In this document: positions 57,930 to 64,000 of the stretch, one piece after another
How the letters are laid out: each line of letters opens with the position of its first letter
Numbering within the stretch: the stretch's first letter is position 1
Assembly (NCBI RefSeq): GCF_030247195.1
Contig: NC_080671.1
Coordinates: forward strand, 104,767,845-104,831,844
Direction: 5' to 3'
Source: Topomyia yanbarensis
Taxonomy: Eukaryota; Arthropoda; Insecta; Diptera; Culicidae
DNA: 64,000 nt
Program-made: the position numbers and the translations under genes
Notes under the pieces: model-generated
Database searches by the model: none
Told to the model about the DNA's origin: nothing
The model's input: the letters and a program-made list of their open reading frames with translations, nothing else

Positions 57930-58400
57930 ATAATGGAGAAATTATTAGCAAAAAAGTTTTTCTAACAATAACTTTATACATGTTTTAAAATTTCACACTA
58001 ATTGACAAACAAAACTGTAATTTTATTACAGAATATAATTCTATGTAACATTTTAAATCAAAATGCATTTAACAAATATCTTCCAAAATGCGATAGTTTT
58101 CGAGATATTTGGAATTTTGCTCCAACAAAAACAAGTAATTCTTGTAATTATGTCCATTGTAAAGGTACTTGCGTTACCCAATAATAAATTGTGATCCAAA
58201 TACACTGTAAAAGAAGCTTTTACAGTGTATTTGGATCATGGAGAAGCTTTTAATAAAAAAGTTTTCCTAACAACAACTTTTGACAGATTCGTATAATTCA
58301 TACTAATTGCAGTCAAAAGTACAATTTTATTTTTGAATAAAATTTTCTGAAATGTAGTAGTTCTCGAGATATTTTAAATTTTGTTTTAACGACACGATTA
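57930..58400. repeat. Diverged direct duplication, about 310 bp
   Basis: atggagaa..tt...aaaaaagtttt.ctaacaa.aactt at 57933 recurs at 58238, and both copies run on to 'ttctcgagatattt.aattttg' (58095, 58362). The two halves meet at the perfect hairpin at 58192-58238. Confidence 0.7.
58192..58238. repeat. Perfect 22-bp hairpin
   Basis: Arms 58192-58213 (tgatccaaatacactgtaaa then ag) and 58217-58238 are perfect complements with a 3-nt loop (aag). Confidence 0.9.
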
Positions 58401-59289
58401 TTTTTTTTATTACGACCTTTTCAGATGCTATTCGCGTTTCTCCATCAACAAAAATTAGTCGTAAGGCCCATAACATTTCCTATAACTTTCCCATTGACAT
58501 CAAGGCGATATTGTAAACCATTTGAAAGCTATATGAAAACAACCAAAATATAAATCAACTATATAGTTTAATCATCAGATCCTATGGTTGAATAAATTTT
58601 GATTGTTTATGTTTCATTTTAATGATTTAATTCTTTTATTCTGATCTGTAAGACTTTCTGACTGTCGTACATATGGAACAGCTATTCTTAAACATTAATT
58701 TTGACAGCTGAATCTAATTCTTTGCTTTTTTAGAAATAAGATACAACGTGTTTCATTTTTTTTGCCATCCTCAAATCAAAAATCATTACAATGATATAAC
58801 CGTGATTAAAGCAGAAAATAAGAGTACAAAAAATAACGGGTAGGTTTTTTGGAAAACTTGAGGCTCCTATTTTATGGAACGATTTTTGTTTAGGTAAAAA
58901 CACAGATATTTTCAAGACGCTCAACACTTTTGTGCGAAATGAGAGTGCGGGGCTATTCGAATCCCCTATTCCATCAACCACCGTTCAGCGGCTTGCGGCT
59001 ACGTACGCGATTGCACACGCCACAGCAAATAAAATACATGATGCGCCAATCGACAGCTGTGAGAGATTCAGTTTTTGTACTGCAATTCGTTTTCTTTTGC
59101 TTCTTAAAGACTTTCTCTACCAAATGTTTTATAGGTAAAATAATTCCATTGCAAAAAACTGATTTAATTCACCTAGCAGTGAGATGAGACATTTCTTACA
59201 TATTCTGACTGTTGGATCATTCATTAGTTTGCAGAACTCATGCGATGTAGGCACTCAAGTAGAGGTTGGATGAAAACAATTTCTAGTCC
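58401..59289. other. Unassigned sequence
   Basis: A frame at 58932-59138 (+) is open but unrecognised. 59153-59205 is a diverged relative of the 38-nt repeat at 15697. Confidence 0.35.
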
Positions 59290-59503
59290 TGCACGAATAA
59301 TATCTCGAATAAACTGAATTAATTATAGAAAATCAATAAAACGAATGAAATAAAAAATAATAAAATTAAATAAAAGGTATTCAAATTCATAAACTGAGTA
59401 GAATGATGTATGTATGAATAATGTAAATCAAAATTATAAAATACGCGAATCAAATTAAATTAGCTCATTAAATGAAAATTTAAACTACATTTAGAAATAG
59501 TTA
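59290..59503. repeat. Right arm of the long inverted repeat, inner part
   Basis: Reverse complement matches 56900-57005 (ataactattt..aaat, catttaatgagctaa, ttatgaatttga). It continues the outer part at 61556-62230 once the inserted segment is removed. Confidence 0.7.
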
Positions 59504-61555
59504 TAAGAGGGTGTACCCCATTAAGCATAAGTACGTTAGGCATACGAACATTTGGCATACGTACGTTAAGCATGATGGACGTTAGGCCTAAAGACGTTAG
59601 GCATAATGGACGTTAGGCGTAATGGACGTTAGGCATAATGGAAGATTGGCATGATGGACGATTGGCATAATGGTCGTTAGGCATAAATTACCATAATGAA
59701 GTATTACTCAACAGAACTTAACAGAAGCTGAAAAAAATTCGATCATAATTTTATTCTACTGTTTATACTTGAAGAAACCTTTCCTCAAATTAACGAAGCA
59801 AAGCGAATGTTTGACATACGGATATACAGCCTGTGTGTATTACTCGACGCAGAACCGATAAATTGCACCTAACTAAAATAGATTCAATCTGTTTGTTAAA
59901 ATAAGGAGGTTTTATGCTTGTTGGAGAGAGATTTTGAATGAAACCTAGCTCCAGAAGGCTTTTACCTGCTTCAAATAAATATATAAAACAAAATAATAAA
60001 ATCAATCTCATTTGTGTTAAGGTATGATTGACGCACATTAACTTTGATTAGTTCTTAAATACATGCATGGTGCAATTGTCCAAGTTGAAAATATATATCT
60101 TGATGAACAACAATATATATCTTGATGAACAGTTCATGAAAAAAAAGAATGATAAATTTGTTGCTTCTATATTTATTATCTCCCATATTATTCAGTCCAA
60201 TGATTATATTCTTGAGGCCGTCAAAGATAAAACTACGGAAACTGTCAGATACGAAGCAGAGTTTTTCCGTGTACTGTGAAGAGATACCGAGACAATCAAG
60301 GTTTCGGCACAAACGTAACATCATTACGCTAAGGCTGATGCTGTCCATAACACTGCAAGTTTTCATAACATCATGCACAGAAAAAAATATTTTGTGATTT
60401 TAAGTTTGCACATATTTGGAGCATAAATATAAATGTAAAATTAAGTTCCACCACAAATACAAACGACTTGTTGTGCTTTCTTCGACGAATTTTATTATAT
60501 TTTTACACGTGAATTGAAAATTACAGTTTCTTTAAACGGAAAACCAATGCACTTCAATGTGTTTTTACTCGAACACTGCTGTAAAATGAATGACATGAAA
60601 TATTACACGAATGGAAGTGTAAAATTGTATGCTGTTTGATGCTCCAATTGATTTTAACGTAATTTTCAATCAAATTTTTGATTCAATCTTTGTATGTTTA
60701 CATTCGTATTGATTTACATGTTGTTTAAATTTCATTATTTTTTGGTGTGTGGATGTTCATTATTACTCTTTATTGTTCAATATTTTGATATAATAGTATT
60801 GATAATACATCCAACACACTTGAAATGGGCTTGAATCAAAACTGTTCACTCAAATGTAGAAAGTTTTCAGCTCATCCGTGGACAAAATTTAAAACAAATT
60901 CTACACTTGTAAGCAATAAATATCTCAAAATGAGCATAAGGTTGAAATCTCTACAATATAGGAAACCTTGTGATTATTTTTATATTTTTTGTGAATTATG
61001 CCTATCGTCCATTATGCCTAACGTATATTTTGCCAATCGTCCATTATGCCACGTTAACATCATGTGAAAAACACTTGAATTGATTCAATTGTAAAACATA
61101 TGAAAAGAATACGTTTCCTATTTGAATATCTAATAGAGTGTGGACAATCTGATTTTCAAGTGGAATTCTTGCGAACATTATGTGAATTGACTAAGATTTC
61201 CAAATGAATTACACATGAATATCGACTAGTTTTACCTATAGTTTTAATAGGTAGAAGAATCGGCGAAATCAATTCTTTTGCATATGGATATGCACTATAT
61301 GTTTTTCATATGAATGTTATGTGGAAAGTTCATGCTATGCGACTCAACAGCATGGTAACCGAAATTCAATCGTAAAGCATATCGTATTCATGTGAAAGTA
61401 GTATGAATATAATTTGAAATTGCACATGAACTACGTTTTAATACATTTTCATGTGAAATTCGAGGGGAAATTATTTGATTTGCTTTTCAACATGCAAGTG
61501 CACTTGAAAATGATGTTAAATTTCCTTTGGTTTTATAGTGTGATTTTTTATCAGT
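59504..61555. mobile_element. Insertion with arrays of gacgttaggcataatg units
   Basis: This 2.05-kb segment separates the two parts of the right arm and has no counterpart in the left arm, so it inserted later. At 59526-59690 about ten 15-16-bp units (cataatggacgttagg and variants) stand in tandem. At 60995-61050 three to four units occur inverted. 61051-61555 is AT-rich with further catatgaa/cacttgaa motifs and may be a second element. Terminal repeats and target duplication were not resolved. No coding frame is supported. Confidence 0.65.
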
Positions 61556-62230
61556 GTAGAATAAATTGACTCAAACTAACAAATTGAATGAAATAATAAA
61601 AGAATGACTGAACATGAAGTGAATAAAATTAAAGATAAAAACAAAATGAATTAAATGAATCAAATGATTCAAATAAATCAAATGCATCAAATGAATCATT
61701 TTAATTAAATCCCATACAAACCAATGAATAATTTAATGAATCCAATGAATATAATGAATCAAATAAATGAAACGGATCAAATGAACAAAATGAATAAAAT
61801 AAAAAATAAATGAAATGAATAAATAAAACAAATGAATCAAATAAACAAACTGAACTGAATTTATAAAATAAATAAGAAGAAGAAAATTAGCAGAATAATA
61901 TACATTGATTAAGATGAAAAATTCAAGATGTTAAAAGGTTATAATAGAAAAAAAATTGTGTCGAATAAATTATTTGGCCGAAATGAATAAAAATTAAAAA
62001 AAATAGTCAAATTAAAAAAATGAAGAAACTGAAGAAAATGTATGAACTGGAAAAAATTAATAGAATGCATAGAATGAAAACAGTGAATAAAAAGTTTTAA
62101 ACGAATAATATGAGTAAAAGAATATACTGATCAGAGCGAATCCAAAGAATGAAATAAAATAGATAAAATGAACGCAGATAAACAAATTGAGTAAAAATGC
62201 TGAATAAAATAATTAATTAAAATGCAATGA
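61556..62230. repeat. Right arm of the long inverted repeat, outer part
   Basis: Rich in aaatgaat units. Its reverse complement follows 56137-56900 in order (cattttatctattttat, tttggattcgctctgat, ttattcactgttttcattct, ttccagttcatacatt). Confidence 0.8.
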
Positions 62231-62607
62231 TCATATATTTAAAGTTAAAAAACATTTTTGTATAATGAAAATGAATAAACCGGATTGTACGAATTGGAGA
62301 ACCATTGCATCAGAAAGTTATGAAATGTTTTTGAAAATCCCAGCTTCTGAGAAAAGACTAATTAATATACAATGGATTTTCTATGGCTTTCAAGCCCCTT
62401 GAACAGGGAGCGACAGAGGGAGAATGCGATGAAAAAGACAGGTAGATATTTCAAAAAAATAATGCATTAAAATAAATAGTGTGACGTGTCTAGGCTATGT
62501 CGATAGCAAAAAGGCGTTCATTCAGTTGATTATTACGCAGTCTCTTTCCAGTCATCCTTATAGCTTGCATATTGTTTCGTTCGGAATTTTCGTTCAGGAA
62601 ATAGGTA
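62231..62607. other. Unassigned sequence
   Basis: No recognised features. Confidence 0.35.
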
Positions 62608-63549
62608 TAGGGGAAAGTGAGGCAATATCACCATGTGGGGCGAGTTGAACACCCCCGTTTTCCGAGAATCTATGAACAATTTTCGATTTTTTTGTTTGCA
62701 CGAATGCTCCGGCAATCATCATTAGATGATGTAATACTTCTATTGCGACATAAAACAAATCATAAATCACAAAAAATACAAAAATCTGACAGGATGTTAA
62801 AGAACTGAAAATGTTATAAGATTCAAGCTATATGAAATAAGCTTTCGGATGACGTATGTGTGTGGTAATTGAAAAATGCATATATCTCCAGAATATTTAA
62901 CGTCTTTCTAACTATTTCAAACAAAGTCTTGTTAAATTATGACTTTGTAGTTTCCAAAAAAAAAAATCTACGAACATAGCTCTACAGCATGGGGCAAAAT
63001 GAGCACCACACAAATCTCAAACGAGTTTATGCATTAAATTCTGAAAAGTTATCCGTATGTAATCAGCTTATATCTGAAGCTACTACGAACGATGAATAAT
63101 AACATTTGCTCGAGAAAATAAATCGCAAATATATCATTTAAACAAAATGGAAATTTGAATCTAATAGTTCCGAAAATGCTGTAAAAAACTATAAGAAGAA
63201 TTTCAGGGGCAACTGAATGTCACTAAATAAATGGAAAATATGATTCTTATTAATTATAAGTGAAATAAATTTAAAATTTTGTGATAAAATATAATCTTTT
63301 GCGACATGACCATATTGCCCCTTAAGATTGCTCATATTGCCCCACAAGGTTTTTACCAAGCTAAAAAATCGATGATTACAAACAACGATTATTTTCAAAG
63401 ATTTTGAATTTTTCCAGCGCGTTTAATAACTGCATTGAAGAATATGTTGTATACTACCAATAGAGGGAAATTTGGGATTATTTGTATGTTTTGCTGCAGA
63501 TATATTTGCCTTCAACCTTAGGGTGCTCATATTGCCTCACTTTCCCCTA
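62608..63549. mobile_element. 0.94-kb element with perfect 21-bp terminal inverted repeats
   Basis: TAGGGGAAAGTGAGGCAATA (T) at 62608-62628 and its exact complement at 63529-63549. If the outer TA is the target duplication the element is 62610-63547 and Tc1/mariner-like. Subterminal 'atattgcccc' motifs occur inside (63313, 63330). No transposase frame. The AGGTAAGT just outside the right end is part of the flank. Confidence 0.82.
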
Positions 63550-63962
63550 GGTAAGTCCTATACAAACACATGCTGTGAAAAAGAAATGGTTCAAACTATC
63601 AGGATGACAAAAAGAGCTAAATTTTCGCTAGAGTTTTGGGATTCAAAAATACGGTTGCTTTCGGTGATGCTACGAGTATAATATGAGAAATCTTTTATCT
63701 CACTACTAGGTGAACTACTTCATGATCTGTGTATTAATATACCATCCAACATTTGTCTCACGATGGAACGCAGCGCCTAATCCAAGGGATAGGGTAATTT
63801 GGGGAGAGATGCCGCACATTTTTAAAAATCGATCCTGCATCAAAGTAAGCCATTCAATAATTGATGAAATCATTTTTACCAATTGCGGCAAGTTTCTAAA
63901 ATACTGTGAAATGGTTTTTGTAATGAAAAAAAAAATTAACCAAATTTCCATGAACATTTTAC
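63550..63962. other. Unassigned sequence
   Basis: Contains 'agggtaatttggggagagat' at 63790, similar in style to other MITE ends, but no partner in the window. Confidence 0.35.
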
Positions 63963-64000
63963 AAAAAACCTATTTTAATCCACCTAGCGGTGCAATTGTG
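63963..64000. repeat. Second copy of the 38-nt repeat, cut by the window edge
   Basis: Exact match to 15697-15734. It probably continues beyond the window. Confidence 0.85.

Noticed and set aside
59526..59690. CRISPR-like array
   Set aside because: Units are contiguous 15-16-bp tandem repeats without unique spacers, in a eukaryotic setting.

Overview
The window looks like nuclear DNA of a culicine (Aedes-like) mosquito. That is an inference from the AT-rich, intron-like sequence, the very high load of interspersed elements, the mixture of I-clade, R1-clade and Bel/Pao retroelements, tRNA-derived SINEs and piggyBac/hAT/mariner-type inverted-repeat elements, and an arthropod neuropeptide gene. 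No prokaryotic gene organisation, CRISPR array, rRNA gene or free-standing tRNA gene was seen.

Host genes. The clearest host gene runs on the minus strand. A small exon at 15520-15682 encodes the eight-cysteine core of an insect agatoxin-like peptide (ALP, often annotated U8-agatoxin-like). It has a splice acceptor at its 5' side and a Gly plus stop at its 3' end, suiting C-terminal amidation. A second minus-strand exon at 39051-39126 has consensus splice sites on both sides, encodes an acidic propeptide-like stretch, and is in splice phase with the ALP exon. If both belong to one gene, the intron is about 23.4 kb and holds most of the mobile DNA described here. The signal-peptide exon was not located.

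Layout. 1-2662: unassigned. 2663-5535: 5'-truncated minus-strand I-clade LINE. 7.5-9.3 kb: an inverted-repeat element, then a decayed Bel/Pao pol. 9.3-15.2 kb: no recognisable gene. 15.2-15.7 kb: ALP exon. 15.9-24.2 kb: repeated copies of a non-coding dispersed repeat, a hAT-like element (17.3-19.3 kb), a SINE, and two R1-clade fragments sitting in the CA-type microsatellite of that repeat. 24.6-31.1 kb: a piggyBac-like element bounded by TTAA and perfect 17-bp terminal repeats. It contains a TA-flanked MITE, which contains a 3.2-kb hAT element with an 8-bp duplication, which contains a smaller 8-bp-duplication element and a foldback; a separate pogo-like element lies beside them. 33.1-36.4 kb: minus-strand R1-clade element whose RT core is deleted. 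36.4-46.6 kb: tandem repeats, SINE, hairpin, propeptide exon, LINE fragments and a second near-complete dispersed repeat. 46.6-53.0 kb: full-length I-clade element with 14-bp target duplications, intact ORF1 and frameshifted ORF2. 53.0-64.0 kb: AT-rich sequence dominated by a long imperfect inverted repeat (56.1-62.2 kb), itself interrupted, and a 0.94-kb element with perfect terminal repeats.

Nearly everything apart from the ALP exons is mobile or repeat-derived, and no transposable element here is clearly autonomous. The I element comes closest, with two frameshifts in ORF2.
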